A stretch of 64,000 bases of DNA from Gaiellales bacterium (GCA_036403155.1 DASWRM010000037.1:1-64000); one strand, 5' to 3'; positions 9,197 to 18,253 are shown, numbered from the stretch's first letter. Numbers and translations: made by a program. Notes: generated by a model from the letters alone, not told the origin.

Positions 9197-9475
9197 TCAG
9201 GTCAAGCGGCGATGACCGCTGTGACCGGTGACCAGCCGGTAGATCGACAGCAGGATGAGCGACCCGATGATGGCCGTGACCCACGTCGAGATGTCGAAGA
9301 AGTCATCCAGCGGATGCGCGTTGAACAGCGCGGCCGCCAGAAAGCCCCCGGCGATGGCGCCGACGACACCGATGATCATCGTGACGATGAAGCCGCCGGG
9401 GTCGTCTCCCGGCATGATCGCCTTGGCGATCGCACCGGCCAAGAGACCGAGGATGAGGAACGCGATGATGCCCAT
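9197..9475 (-). CDS. GlsB/YeaQ/YmgE-family stress membrane protein
   Basis: A 92-residue protein with three transmembrane helices and Gly-rich packing: FLILGLLAGAIAKAIMPGDD, GGFIVTMIIGVVGAIAGGFL and a third helix near residues 62-82. This is the transglycosylase-associated/GlsB family, induced by general stress in many bacteria; its molecular role is unclear. The ATG at 9475 has AGGAGG 5-6 bases upstream. A SigB/SigF-like promoter (9534-9509) precedes it, which fits stress induction. Confidence 0.88.
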   Translation of the reverse strand: MGIIAFLILGLLAGAIAKAIMPGDDPGGFIVTMIIGVVGAIAGGFLAAALFNAHPLDDFFDISTWVTAIIGSLILLSIYRLVTGHSGHRRLT

Positions 9476-9508
9476 GAACCCTCCTGGTTTCGATTGAACG
9501 TCAGTGCC

Positions 9509-9534
9509 CTACCCGGCGTGTCGAATGGCTAACC
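9509..9534 (-). promoter_or_regulatory. SigB/SigF-like promoter before the GlsB-like gene
   Basis: On the minus strand GGTTAG (9534-9529), 14 bases, then GGGTAG (9514-9509); counted from GTTA the spacing is 15, identical to the site at 4619-4595. The start codon lies about 33 bases downstream with a Shine-Dalgarno sequence. The motif agrees with stress sigma-factor promoters of actinobacteria. A STAS/RsbW-like regulatory pair lies at 13.8-14.7 kb. Confidence 0.5.
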
Positions 9535-9641
9535 AGCCGGCAACGGGGCGTGGTGCCGGAAAGCCTCACTGACGCGGGGCCGGCACACACCCGGCCGATG
9601 GGTCCGGGAGGCTGTACCGGGCTGATCTAGACTCCCGCGCC

Positions 9642-11054
9642 GTGTCCGCTCCCGACCAGCCCCGCGACGCGCTCGAGCGCCGCTACCGGGCACGCAGCCT
9701 GTGGCTCGACGGGCTCGCCGAGCCGCTCGCTCCCCGGCCGCCGCTGGCAGGCGACACCGACTGCGACGTGGCCATCGTCGGCGCCGGGTTCACCGGCCTG
9801 TGGGCCGCCTACTACCTGAAGCGGCACCAGCCCGACCTGCGGATCGTGGTCGTCGAGCGGGAGATCGCGGGCTACGGCCCGTCGGGGCGAAACGGCGGCT
9901 GGGTGTCGTCCGGCATCTCCGGCAGCGCGTCCGCATACCGGCGCCGCGGCGGGACGGACGCCGTCCGCCGCGCCGAGCGGGAGACGGAGCGCACCGTCGA
10001 CGAGATCGGCGCGGTGGCCGGCCGTGAGGGCATCGAGTGCGGGTACCTGAAGGCCGGCGACCTGATCGTCGCGACCACACCACCGCAGCGCGACCGGCTG
10101 GTCGCATCCGCGCGCGCCAACGGCGATCTGGGTGCGACGGACGACGACGTGCGCGTGCTCTCGCCCGAGCAGAGCGCCGCGTACGCGCGCGTGGCCGGGT
10201 GCGTCGCCGCCTCCTACTCACCCCACGCCGCGCGCGTGAATCCCGCACAGCTCGTGCGTGGTCTGGCAGCGGCATGCGAGCGGCTCGGCGTGACGATCCA
10301 CGAGCGCACGGCGGCGCTGTCGGTCGAGCCGCGCGCGGTGCGCTGCCAGGGCGGCCGGATCCGCGCCGAGACGGTGCTCCGCGCGACGGAGTCCTACACG
10401 ACGCAGCTGCGGGGACAAGCGCTCCGCTACCTGCCGCTCTACTCGCTCATGATCGCGACCGAGCCGCTGCCGGCCGACGTCTGGCACGAGCTCGGCTGGC
10501 GAGACGGGCTGCTGGTCGGCGACCGCCATCACCTGTTCTTCTACGCACAGCGCACGGCCGACGGGCGGATCGCCATCGGCGGCCGGGGCGCGCCGTACCG
10601 GCTGCGCACACCCATTGACGAGGCGCACGAGCGCTCGGCCGCCGTGCGCGCGCGGCTCGAGCGCGCGCTGCTGCGGCACTTCCCCGCGGCAGCCGGCGCC
10701 CGGATCACCCACCACTGGGGCGGGCCGCTGGCTGTGCCGCGGGACTGGAGCATGAGCATCGGGTACGACCGCTCGAGCGGCTTCGGGTGGTCCGGAGGCT
10801 ACTCCGGGCACGGTGTGGTCTCGGCAAACATCGGCGGCCGCACGCTCGCGGATCTCGTGCTCGGACGTGAAAGCGACCTCGTCTCGCTCCCGTGGGTCGG
10901 GCATCGGAGCCGCCGCTGGGAGCCAGAGCCGCTTCGGTTCCTGGCCTCGCGGGCGATCGTCCGGGTGCTGGAGAGCGCGGACAGGAGCGAGGACACCACC
11001 GGCCGGCGCGCTCGCCGAACGAACGTGCTCGCGCCCGTGATGCCGCCTCACTGA
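9642..11054 (+). CDS. FAD-dependent amine/amino-acid oxidoreductase (DAO family, PuuB-like)
   Basis: Flavoenzyme of 470 residues that would oxidise an amine or amino acid, probably with O2. The FAD-binding Rossmann motif AIVGAGFTGLWAAYYL is at about 45-60, followed by the acidic strand end VVVEREIAGYGPSGRNGGW; this GxSGRNGG stretch is typical of gamma-glutamylputrescine oxidase-like enzymes. The C-terminal FAD contact region reads GWSGGYSGHGVVSANIGG near residue 385. The start is GTG at 9642, with TAGACT (9628-9633) ending 8 bases upstream, so the mRNA is probably leaderless. The substrate is not known. A second, unrelated flavin amine oxidase follows after 49 bases. Confidence 0.85.
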   Translation: MSAPDQPRDALERRYRARSLWLDGLAEPLAPRPPLAGDTDCDVAIVGAGFTGLWAAYYLKRHQPDLRIVVVEREIAGYGPSGRNGGWVSSGISGSASAYRRRGGTDAVRRAERETERTVDEIGAVAGREGIECGYLKAGDLIVATTPPQRDRLVASARANGDLGATDDDVRVLSPEQSAAYARVAGCVAASYSPHAARVNPAQLVRGLAAACERLGVTIHERTAALSVEPRAVRCQGGRIRAETVLRATESYTTQLRGQALRYLPLYSLMIATEPLPADVWHELGWRDGLLVGDRHHLFFYAQRTADGRIAIGGRGAPYRLRTPIDEAHERSAAVRARLERALLRHFPAAAGARITHHWGGPLAVPRDWSMSIGYDRSSGFGWSGGYSGHGVVSANIGGRTLADLVLGRESDLVSLPWVGHRSRRWEPEPLRFLASRAIVRVLESADRSEDTTGRRARRTNVLAPVMPPH

Positions 11055-11061
11055 CCACGCC

Positions 11062-11083
11062 GACTGGTACATTTGTACCAGTC
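11062..11083. promoter_or_regulatory. Perfect 22-bp palindrome, likely TetR operator
   Basis: Two 10-bp arms, GACTGGTACA and TGTACCAGTC, are exactly complementary and separated by TT. The site lies 8 bases after the first oxidase gene and 20 bases before the second, and it overlaps a possible -10 box (TACATT, 11068-11073). Size and symmetry are those of a TetR-family operator, and a TetR gene is the next gene but one, in the same operon. Autoregulation by that TetR is the natural inference. Confidence 0.75.
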
Positions 11084-11103
11084 CCTCGACGCAAGGAGCG
11101 TGC

Positions 11104-12387
11104 ATGGTCGACGTGGTCGTGATCGGAGGCGGATTCGCCGGAGTGACCGCCGCGAGAGAGGCGGCACAGGCCGGGCGGTCGGTGCTGCTGCTCGAGGCGC
11201 GCGACCGCATCGGCGGCCGCACGTGGACCGCCCCCTGGGCCGGGCACGACATCGAATACGGCGGCGGCTGGGTGCACTGGCACCAGCCCCACACCTTCTC
11301 GGAGGTGACGCGCGCCGGGCTCGGGGTCGTGCTCTCGGGAGACGCCGACGTGGCAGGCTGGTACGTCGGCGATGAGCGCCGCACCGGCCCCATCGCGGAT
11401 CGCGACGCGATCGCAAACCGCGGGTGGGTGCGCTTCGTGGAGGGCGTCGAGCAGGCGCTGCCGAACCCCCACGATCCGCTGCTCGCAATCGACCAGCTCC
11501 GCCGCTTCGACGACATGACGATCGCCGATCGGATCGCAGAGCTCGGCCTCGACGAGGAGACCCACGATGTGCTGTGGGCGGAGCTCGAGTCGGTTGCGCA
11601 CGGGCCGCTGGACGACGCGGGAGCGGTCAGCATCCTGCGCTGGCACGCCCTCTCGGGATACAGCCTCCAGCTCACGCAGTACACAGGGGGCCGGGTCACA
11701 CTCGGGACGGGCACGCGCGGGCTGATCGAGGCGATCGCCTCCCAGGCGACGTTCGAGACGCGCCTGGAGACGCCGGTCGCGGCGGTGCGGCAGCGGAACG
11801 GCGCCGTGGAGGTGGAGACGCGCGGCGGCGAGGTGATCCAGGCGTCGCTGGCGGTCGTCGCGGTGCCTCTGAACACGCTCCACGCGATCGACTTCGAGCC
11901 GGGGCTCTCGGAGGGCAAGCAGGCCGGCATCGCACTCGGCCAGTCGTCGCGCGGCATCAAGATCTTCGTTCACGCGACCGGCGACCCGAAGACCCAGAAC
12001 AGCATCCGGCCGGGCCACCCGTTCGGCTACATCGACACCGAATGGGTCGAGCCGGACGGGAGCCAGATCCTGATCGGGTTCGGCATCGATGCGGAGAGCT
12101 GCGACGCAACCGACCTCGATGGGGTGCAGCGAGCGCTCGACGACATCATCCCCGGATACCGGGTCGTCGGAGCAGCCGCACACGACTGGCTGGCAGACGA
12201 GTTCGCACAGGGAACCTGGGCGATCCACCGGCCCGGCTGGTACAGCCGCCACTACGACGAGATGCGCCGCCCGGAGGGCCGCGTGGCCCTGGCCGGCTCC
12301 GACGTCGCGGCGGGCTGGTCGGGCTTCATCGACGGCGCAATCGAGTCCGGCCTGCGCGCCGGCGCGTGGGTGCGCAGCATGACGTGA
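11104..12387 (+). CDS. Flavin monoamine oxidase-family protein
   Basis: FAD-dependent amine oxidase of 427 residues. The N-terminal motif VVVIGGGFAGVTAAREA (residues 4-20) and the RDRIGGRTWT segment near 36-45 define the family. The C-terminal flavin-binding segment is LAGSDVAAGWSGFIDGAIESG near residue 397-417. It would deaminate a primary or secondary amine to an aldehyde with peroxide release; the natural substrate is unknown. The ATG at 11104 has AAGGAG 6 bases upstream, and the 22-bp palindrome lies in its leader. The stop codon overlaps the GTG of the TetR gene (GTGA), implying translational coupling. Confidence 0.88.
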   Translation: MVDVVVIGGGFAGVTAAREAAQAGRSVLLLEARDRIGGRTWTAPWAGHDIEYGGGWVHWHQPHTFSEVTRAGLGVVLSGDADVAGWYVGDERRTGPIADRDAIANRGWVRFVEGVEQALPNPHDPLLAIDQLRRFDDMTIADRIAELGLDEETHDVLWAELESVAHGPLDDAGAVSILRWHALSGYSLQLTQYTGGRVTLGTGTRGLIEAIASQATFETRLETPVAAVRQRNGAVEVETRGGEVIQASLAVVAVPLNTLHAIDFEPGLSEGKQAGIALGQSSRGIKIFVHATGDPKTQNSIRPGHPFGYIDTEWVEPDGSQILIGFGIDAESCDATDLDGVQRALDDIIPGYRVVGAAAHDWLADEFAQGTWAIHRPGWYSRHYDEMRRPEGRVALAGSDVAAGWSGFIDGAIESGLRAGAWVRSMT

Positions 12388-12950
12388 GCGACCGGCGGGA
12401 GGTCGTGCTCGAGGCCACGCTGCGCGTCATCGCGCGCAACGGCGTCGACGCGGCCACCCACCGTGCGGTGGCGGCGGAGGCGGGCGTCGCGCTGGCCTCG
12501 ACCACGTACCACTTCGCCTCGAAGGCGGATCTCGTGCGCCAGGCGCTCGAGCTGGTGATCGAGCGCTCGACGGCCGCCGTCGCCCGGCATGCTGCTCCCC
12601 CCGGCCCGGCGGACGCGGAGGAGCTGGCGGACCGCCTGGTCGAGCTCGCCGGCGCGCTCGCGCACGACGAGCGAGCGCCGCTCACGGCGCAGTACGAGCT
12701 GCTGCTCGAGGCCGGCCGGCGCGCCGAGCTGCGGCCGCTGGCCGAGCGCTGGAACGACGCCTACCTCGGCGCGCTGGTCGCGATGGTCACGCGCGCAGGC
12801 CTGCCCCGGCCCGAGCTTGCCGCCGAGATCGTCTCGAACGTGCTCGAGGGCGCGCTCCTGAACCAGCTGGCACTCCCACGGCCCGGGTTCGTGCAGGGGC
12901 CGCTGCAGGAGATGATCCGCTCGACGGTCCGCGGGCTCGCCGGCCGCTAG
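12384..12950 (+). CDS. TetR-family transcriptional regulator
   Basis: A 188-residue DNA-binding regulator. The helix-turn-helix covers about residues 20-52 ([20 protein letters not shown], then [11 protein letters not shown]), which is the TetR pattern with the conserved Y-x-H-F. The C-terminal part is an all-helical ligand/dimer domain. It starts with GTG at 12384, overlapping the stop of the amine oxidase by 4 bases. The upstream 22-bp palindrome is its probable operator, so it likely represses the oxidase and itself until an amine or aldehyde ligand binds. Its last 4 bases overlap the convergent zinc-peptidase gene. Confidence 0.88.
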   Translation: MSDRREVVLEATLRVIARNGVDAATHRAVAAEAGVALASTTYHFASKADLVRQALELVIERSTAAVARHAAPPGPADAEELADRLVELAGALAHDERAPLTAQYELLLEAGRRAELRPLAERWNDAYLGALVAMVTRAGLPRPELAAEIVSNVLEGALLNQLALPRPGFVQGPLQEMIRSTVRGLAGR

Positions 12951-13819
12951 AGCGACCCGTGAAACGTGTCGCAGGCCGCCGGGTTGCCGGTGTTGTGGCC
13001 GACGGTGAACCAGTGCCGGCGCTCCGCGGACGAGCCGTGCGTCCACGACTCCCGGTCGACGTGCCCCTGGAACTCCTTCTGGATGCGGTCGTCACCGACC
13101 GCCGCCGCCGCATCCAGCGCGTCGGCGACGTCGCTCTTCGTGATGGTGGTCAGCAGCGCGTTCGGCCCGGCTGCCGCGTGTGCGGCCCACACGCCGGCAA
13201 AGCAGTCCGCCTGGAGCTCCACGCGGACGGACGCGCTCTGCGGCCCCTGCTGGTCGTTCCCGATCCTCGCCAGCGTACCCTCCTGATCCTGCACGTGGTG
13301 CCCGTACTCGTGCGCGATCACGTACGCCTCCGCCAGCGGCCCGCCGCGAGCGCCGAACTGGGTATGCAGCTGATTGAAGAACCCGATGTCGAGGTACACG
13401 TATCCGTCACCCGGGCAGTAGAACGGGCCCGTGTCAGTGCTCGCGGTGCCACACGCGGTCGGGGTCTGCCCGGTGAACAGGCGCGTCTTCGCGACCTCGT
13501 ACGTGGCGCCCGCCTGCCGGAACTCCTGCGCCCAGAAGCGCTGCACGCTGTTGACGTAGCCAACGATGCGGCACTCCTCGCTCGCGTTCGCGCTCGCGCC
13601 GGTACGGCACGACGAGAGGTCGTTGTGCGGCGACGACCCGGAGCCGGCGCTGTTTGCGAGCACCAGGACGACCACGACGATCAGCCCGACGATGCCACCG
13701 CCGCCGCCGATCGCCATGCCCGGCATGCCGCCGCCCGAGCCGAGGCCGCCGCCGAAGCCTCCACCTCGGCGATCCTCGATCTGCGAAGGATCGAGCCGGG
13801 CGCCGCGGCGGAACTTCAC
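12947..13819 (-). CDS. YpfJ-family neutral zinc metallopeptidase
   Basis: Membrane-anchored putative metallopeptidase of 290 residues. It has a basic N-terminus, a Gly-rich stretch (residues 18-43), one membrane helix (about 43-56) and an extracytoplasmic domain containing HEYGHH (near residue 170), the HExxH zinc motif. A later [11 protein letters not shown] segment supplies the third ligand typical of the family. The N-terminal motif [20 protein letters not shown] is the YpfJ signature. The start is GTG at 13819, overlapping the STAS gene stop by 4 bases, so the two genes are probably coupled. Its substrate is unknown. Confidence 0.9.
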   Translation of the reverse strand: MKFRRGARLDPSQIEDRRGGGFGGGLGSGGGMPGMAIGGGGGIVGLIVVVVLVLANSAGSGSSPHNDLSSCRTGASANASEECRIVGYVNSVQRFWAQEFRQAGATYEVAKTRLFTGQTPTACGTASTDTGPFYCPGDGYVYLDIGFFNQLHTQFGARGGPLAEAYVIAHEYGHHVQDQEGTLARIGNDQQGPQSASVRVELQADCFAGVWAAHAAAGPNALLTTITKSDVADALDAAAAVGDDRIQKEFQGHVDRESWTHGSSAERRHWFTVGHNTGNPAACDTFHGSL

Positions 13820-14163
13820 GTCGCCGCCAGCGCCTCCTCGCGGGAGCGGTGCACCGGCAGCCGGTCGGAGAGACCGGCCAGGTCGACCAGGCGAGCCGCG
13901 AAGCTCCCCTCGGGAACGACCAGGCCGAAGCGTCCGCCCCCGTCGGCGCGGCTCGCGTGCGCCTCCACGATCGCGCCGAGGATTGACGAGTCGAGGAAGA
14001 CTGTGTCGGAGAGATCTACCACCAGCGGATCAGTACCCGGGAGACTGCGAATTTGATCGCGTAATGCGGCGACGGTCGCGAGGTCATGCTCGCCGGTCAG
14101 CCGCACGACCCACGTCGGCGCGTCCCCTTCCCGATCGATCTGCACGCCGCCGAGGCTCGTCAC
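13816..14163 (-). CDS. STAS-domain anti-sigma factor antagonist
   Basis: A 115-residue single STAS domain. It has the family layout of strand, then [20 protein letters not shown], in which the serine after LDS is the position phosphorylated in SpoIIAA/RsbV proteins. In partner switching the unphosphorylated form binds an RsbW-like kinase and frees its sigma factor. The start is GTG at 14163, with TAGACT (14077 side of the start: 14177-14172) ending 8 bases upstream, indicating a leaderless message. An RsbW-like kinase gene starts 62 bases away on the other strand, so the pair is likely one module. The zinc-peptidase gene overlaps its stop. Confidence 0.85.
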   Translation of the reverse strand: MTSLGGVQIDREGDAPTWVVRLTGEHDLATVAALRDQIRSLPGTDPLVVDLSDTVFLDSSILGAIVEAHASRADGGGRFGLVVPEGSFAARLVDLAGLSDRLPVHRSREEALAAT

Positions 14164-14224
14164 GGTGCCGGAGTCTACTGGAGGTGAAGGTTTTTCGGCC
14201 GAGAGGCGGGGGCACCCTGGGCGT

Positions 14225-14683
14225 ATGCCGGAACCGACGGCATCGACCGCGGTCCGTCGCAGGCTCCCGTCGAGCACCGCGGCACTCGCTCAGCTGCGGT
14301 CGGTTGCCCGCTCGTACGCCGCCGCTCAGTGCGGGGTGGACGAGGACCAGTCCCAGCTGATCGCGCTGGCCGTCTCCGAGGCGGCCACGAACGTGGTGCG
14401 GCACGCCTACCCGGGACGCCGGGGCATGATCGACTTCGAGGCGGAATCCGACGGTAACGAGCTGCGGATCCGGATCGCCGACGCCGGGGTCGGCATGGCG
14501 GCCGAGTCGCCCGATCGCGGGCTCGGGGCCGGCCTGCGGATCATGCGGGGCCTGGCCCAGACCAGGGTCGCTTCCCGGCCTGGGGCGGGGACGGAGGTCG
14601 AGCTGGTCTTCCCGCTCCGGAGCGCTACGCCGCGCCCAGCGTTCGCGGAGCCTCCACCACATCCTCGTCGCCTACAGGAGTGA
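14225..14683 (+). CDS. RsbW/SpoIIAB-like anti-sigma kinase (HATPase_c_2)
   Basis: A 152-residue GHKL-fold serine kinase. The N-box reads SEAATNVVRHAYPG (near residue 55-68), the G1 box IADAGVGM (near 92-99) and the G2 box GLGAGLRIMRGLA (near 106-118). It likely binds a sigma factor and phosphorylates the STAS protein encoded divergently 62 bases away. The ATG at 14225 is the first methionine that leaves the family N-terminus intact. The final 20 residues are Pro/Arg-rich and unrelated to the family; they lie inside a 59-bp overlap with the convergent rmuC gene. Confidence 0.85.
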   Translation: MPEPTASTAVRRRLPSSTAALAQLRSVARSYAAAQCGVDEDQSQLIALAVSEAATNVVRHAYPGRRGMIDFEAESDGNELRIRIADAGVGMAAESPDRGLGAGLRIMRGLAQTRVASRPGAGTEVELVFPLRSATPRPAFAEPPPHPRRLQE

Positions 14684-15908
14684 GCTCGGGCGCCTGTGGC
14701 GCGCGCGGCACGCGATCGAGCGGCTCGATCGCCGCGATCTCCTTGTCATGCCCGACGACCCCCTGGTCGGCGAACTTCCGCGCGCTGACCAGCACACGCG
14801 TCTCGAACGACCCGACCGCCGCGTTGTAGGCGTCGACCGCGGTTCCCAGCCCGCGGCCGAGCTTGCGGACGTGGTCCGCGAGGCTGCCGAGCCGGGTGTG
14901 CAGTTCGCGCCCGAGCTCGCTGATCTCGCGCGCGTTTTCGGCGACCCGCTCCTGCTGCCACCCGTAGTGCACGGCGCGAAGCATCGCGATCAGCGTGGTC
15001 GGCGTCGCGATCAGCACCTGTTCGGCGACGCCCTGCTCGATCAGCGACGGATCCTGCTCGAGCGCCGCGTTGTAGAAGTGCTCCCCGGGCAGGAACAGCA
15101 GCACGAAGTCCGGAGCCTCGGAGAACTGCGACCAGTAGCTGCGGGCGCTGAGCTTGCGAACGTGGTCGCGAAGCAGGCGCGCGTGCTCGGCCATGTGGCG
15201 CTGACGGTCAACCTCCTCGGTGGCGTCGTAGGCGTCGAGGAACGCCTGCAGAGGCGCCTTTGCATCGACCACCACCTTCTTGCCGCCCGGCAGGTTGACG
15301 ATCAGGTCCGGCCGCATGGCGCGGTCGTCATCGCGCACGGTCACCTGCTCGGCGAAGTCGCAGTAGGAGACCATGCCCGCCATCTCGACGACGTTGCGCA
15401 GCTGCATCTCACCCCAGCGGCCGCGCGCCTGCGGCTTTCGCAGCGCGGCCACGAGCGCCCCCGTCTCGCCCCGCAGCCGGTCCTGCGACTCGACCATGTG
15501 CTTGAGCTGCTGCTGGAGCGCGCTCGCCCCCGCGGCGCGCTCGCGGTCCAGCCGCTCGAGCCGCACGTCGACCTTGCTCAGCTGCTCGCTGATCGGGGCC
15601 ACCAGCTGGGCGACCGCCTTCTCGCGCTTCTCGAGCTCTCCGCGCGCCTCGGCCTGATACGAGCCGAGCGCCTGGCGGGCCAGCGTGAGGAACTGCTCGT
15701 TGTTCTGCTTCAGCGCCTCGGCGGACAACGACCGGAACCGGTCCTCCGCCATCTCGCGCTCGGTCTGGAGCCGCTCCTCGAGCCGGGCGCCGTCGAGCGC
15801 AAGACGGTCGCGCTCCTGGCGGACGGCCGACAGCTCGGCAAGGCGAGGGCGCAGGGCGACGAGCGCGATGCCCGCGCCGATGACGATTCCGAGTACGAGC
15901 CACAGCAT
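14625..15908 (-). CDS. rmuC: RmuC-family DNA recombination protein
   Basis: A 427-residue protein with one N-terminal membrane helix (residues 2-20), a long coiled coil (about 25-150) and the RmuC nuclease-like core. The core shows ARGRWGEMQLRNVVEMAGM (near 163-181), DLIVNLPGGKKVVVDAKAPL (near 206-225) and a C-terminal helical part with HYGWQQERVAENA. RmuC limits inversion and rearrangement at inverted repeats; the core belongs to the PD-(D/E)xK-like fold. The ATG at 15908 is preceded by GGGTATTCC. The 3' end overlaps the kinase gene on the other strand by 59 bp. Confidence 0.9.
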   Translation of the reverse strand: MLWLVLGIVIGAGIALVALRPRLAELSAVRQERDRLALDGARLEERLQTEREMAEDRFRSLSAEALKQNNEQFLTLARQALGSYQAEARGELEKREKAVAQLVAPISEQLSKVDVRLERLDRERAAGASALQQQLKHMVESQDRLRGETGALVAALRKPQARGRWGEMQLRNVVEMAGMVSYCDFAEQVTVRDDDRAMRPDLIVNLPGGKKVVVDAKAPLQAFLDAYDATEEVDRQRHMAEHARLLRDHVRKLSARSYWSQFSEAPDFVLLFLPGEHFYNAALEQDPSLIEQGVAEQVLIATPTTLIAMLRAVHYGWQQERVAENAREISELGRELHTRLGSLADHVRKLGRGLGTAVDAYNAAVGSFETRVLVSARKFADQGVVGHDKEIAAIEPLDRVPRAPQAPELTPVGDEDVVEAPRTLGAA

Positions 15909-15992
15909 GGAATACCCGTCCTTTCCGAGCGCCCCGGCCTTACAGCAGGGGGTCTGAAAGCATGCCAGCCGGGTCGGACGGAGCCCGACGCG

Positions 15993-18116
15993 CTAGTCGC
16001 CGGCGTGCGATGGCACGCCGGGCGGCTCGTGCGCCAGGTACGGCAGCCGCCGGTCGAGCCACCGGGGCAGCCACCAGTTCCACTCGCCAAGCAGCCGCAT
16101 GGTGGCCGGCACGAGCACCAGCCTGGTGACCGTGGCGTCCACGGCGATCGCCACGGCCAGCCCCAGCCCGATCTCCTTGATCGCGGGGACGCCGGTGAGC
16201 ACGAAGCTGGCGAACACGACCGTCATGATCGTCGCCGCCGAGGTGATGATCCGCGCGCTGCTCGCAAGTCCCTCGGCAACCGCCCGCTCGTTGTCGCCGC
16301 ACTCCTCGTACCGCTCCCTGATGCGGGAGAGCAGGAACACCTCGTAGTCCATCGCCAGGCCGAACGTCGTGGCCAGGATCAGGGCGGGGCTGAGCGTGTT
16401 GATGTGCCCGAGCGAGTGGAAGCCTGTCCAGTCGAACCAGCCCCACTGGAACACCGCCACGATCACGCCGTAGGAGGCGCCGATCGAGAGCAGGTTCATC
16501 ACCACGGCCTTGAGCGGAAGCACGACGGAGCGCAGCAGGGCCAGCAGCACCAGGTACGAGAGCCCGAGCACGAGCGCCATCACCTTCCAGAGGTCGCCGC
16601 CCACCTGCTCGTTGAGGTCGCGGTTGAACGCGGACACGCCGCTGACCAGCCCGCGATCGCCCACCCACGACCGCACCCGCGGCACCAGCGTGTCGGTGGC
16701 CGCGCTCGACTCCGGATCGACCCGCAGCTGGCCGACCACGAGCACGCTAGGGCCCGCGCGCTCGAGCCCGGCGGCGACCACCAGCGGATCGCGGGCGAGG
16801 CGGTCCCGCAGCCGTGCGGCCACGGCGGCCGGGCCGGCGGCGCCCGCGTCGGACGGGCGGACGAGGATCGTCATGGCGCCCTCGTGCCCCTGGCCGGGGC
16901 CGGTGATCCGGCGCGTCAGGATGTCGTTCGCCACCCGCACCTCGGTGGATGCGGGCAGCTGCTCGAGCGAGCGGTTGGCCGTGACCATGGCGAAGCCGGG
17001 CAGCGCAAGGACGATCAGCAGCGTGGCGGCGGCTCCGGCCGAGAGCAGCGGGCGGCGCATGACGCGGCGCGACCAGCCGAGCCAGAAGGCGCTCGCGTCG
17101 CGCCGGCGGCGGGACGGCAGCCGCAGCCGGTTGATCCGCGGGCCCAGCAGCATCAGCACGGCCGGCAGCAGCGTCATGCCGGCCAGCACGGCGATCGCAA
17201 CGACGATCACCGCCGCCAGCGCCATCGACTGCAGCGCCCGCACCGGCACGATCCACACGGAGGCGAGCGACACGACGACGGTCATGCCCGAGAACGCGAC
17301 GGCGGTGCCCGAGCTGCGCATCGCGCTTTCGACGGCCCGGCCGGTCGGGACGCCCGCCAGCAGCTCCTCGCGGAAGCGCGCCAGGATGAACATCGAGTAG
17401 TCGACGGCGACGCCGACGCCGATCATCGTCACCATCGTGGTGGCGTACACCGAGACCTCGGTGTGCGAGGCGATGCCGTAGACGATGGCGAACGCGATCG
17501 CAACCGATACGGCGCCGAGCGCCGCCGGCACGAGCGTGGCGACGACGGCGCCGAACAGCACGAGCAGGGCGATCAGGATGATCGGCGAGGACAGCGTCTC
17601 GGCGCGCGTCACCCCGCGCTCGGTGATGTCCTGGAAGGCAGCGAAGTTGGCGGACGGACCGAGCAGGTAGGTGCGCACGGGCCCGCTCGTGCGCTGGACG
17701 AGGCCCTCGAGGTCGCGGGAGATCTGGAGCGAGCGGTTCTGGTCGATCGGGGCGAAGCCGAGGAACGAGACCGTGCGGCCATCCGGCGACATCTGCGGCT
17801 TGCTGCGGAAACGGATGACGGGGTAGCGGCGGACGACGTCGGCCCGCACGGCCGCGGCTCGCGCGCGAGCGGCCTGCGGCGTGTCGGCGTCGACGAGGAA
17901 GGAGAACGAATAGGCACCGCGCCCGGGCAGGGCATTCAGGTAGTCGATGGCCGTCTGCGACTGCGAGCCGGGCACCTCGAAGCCGCCGGAGGACAGCCGC
18001 CCCTGGGCACGGCTCGCGAACGGCAGCGCGACCAGGACGAGGGCGATCCAGACCGCCACCACCCACCATGGGCGGCGCGTGCACACGGCCGTGGTGCGCA
18101 GGATCAGGCGCTCCAT
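15993..18116 (-). CDS. MMPL-family RND-type transporter
   Basis: A 707-residue inner-membrane transporter with the MMPL duplication: TM1, an extracytoplasmic loop (about 35-175), five TMs, a second TM and loop (about 360-500), then five more TMs. The first TM bundle contains GVAVDYSMFILARFREEL and the second TFGLAMDYEVFLLSRIRERY. These two GxxxDY segments carry the proton-relay aspartates of the family. Cargo is probably a lipid or other hydrophobic compound, not identifiable here. The start is ATG at 18116, with TACCAT ending 9 bases upstream. The tRNA-Gly gene begins 66 bases away in the other direction. Confidence 0.9.
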   Translation of the reverse strand: MERLILRTTAVCTRRPWWVVAVWIALVLVALPFASRAQGRLSSGGFEVPGSQSQTAIDYLNALPGRGAYSFSFLVDADTPQAARARAAAVRADVVRRYPVIRFRSKPQMSPDGRTVSFLGFAPIDQNRSLQISRDLEGLVQRTSGPVRTYLLGPSANFAAFQDITERGVTRAETLSSPIILIALLVLFGAVVATLVPAALGAVSVAIAFAIVYGIASHTEVSVYATTMVTMIGVGVAVDYSMFILARFREELLAGVPTGRAVESAMRSSGTAVAFSGMTVVVSLASVWIVPVRALQSMALAAVIVVAIAVLAGMTLLPAVLMLLGPRINRLRLPSRRRRDASAFWLGWSRRVMRRPLLSAGAAATLLIVLALPGFAMVTANRSLEQLPASTEVRVANDILTRRITGPGQGHEGAMTILVRPSDAGAAGPAAVAARLRDRLARDPLVVAAGLERAGPSVLVVGQLRVDPESSAATDTLVPRVRSWVGDRGLVSGVSAFNRDLNEQVGGDLWKVMALVLGLSYLVLLALLRSVVLPLKAVVMNLLSIGASYGVIVAVFQWGWFDWTGFHSLGHINTLSPALILATTFGLAMDYEVFLLSRIRERYEECGDNERAVAEGLASSARIITSAATIMTVVFASFVLTGVPAIKEIGLGLAVAIAVDATVTRLVLVPATMRLLGEWNWWLPRWLDRRLPYLAHEPPGVPSHAGD

Positions 18117-18182
18117 CGGTCAGGCATGGTAGCCACGGCCCCGTGCCTCCCCGGCCAACCGTCGGCTATCCTCGCAGGGCGT

Positions 18183-18253
18183 GCGGGCGTAGCTCAGTGG
18201 CAGAGCAAGAGCCTTCCAAGCTCAAGACGGGAGTTCGATTCTCCTCGCCCGCT
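18183..18253 (+). tRNA. tRNA-Gly (anticodon UCC)
   Basis: A 71-base cloverleaf. The acceptor stem GCGGGCG/CGCCCGC pairs perfectly with discriminator T at 18253. The D stem is GCTC/GAGC, the anticodon loop CTTCCAA with anticodon TCC, and the T arm GGGAG-TTCGATT-CTCCT. The outermost anticodon-stem pair is A-A, a mild irregularity. CCA is not encoded. A TATCCT box lies about 10 bases upstream. The accessory island starts right after this gene, which suggests the tRNA 3' end served as an insertion site, although no second copy of it was found in the window. Confidence 0.93.
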
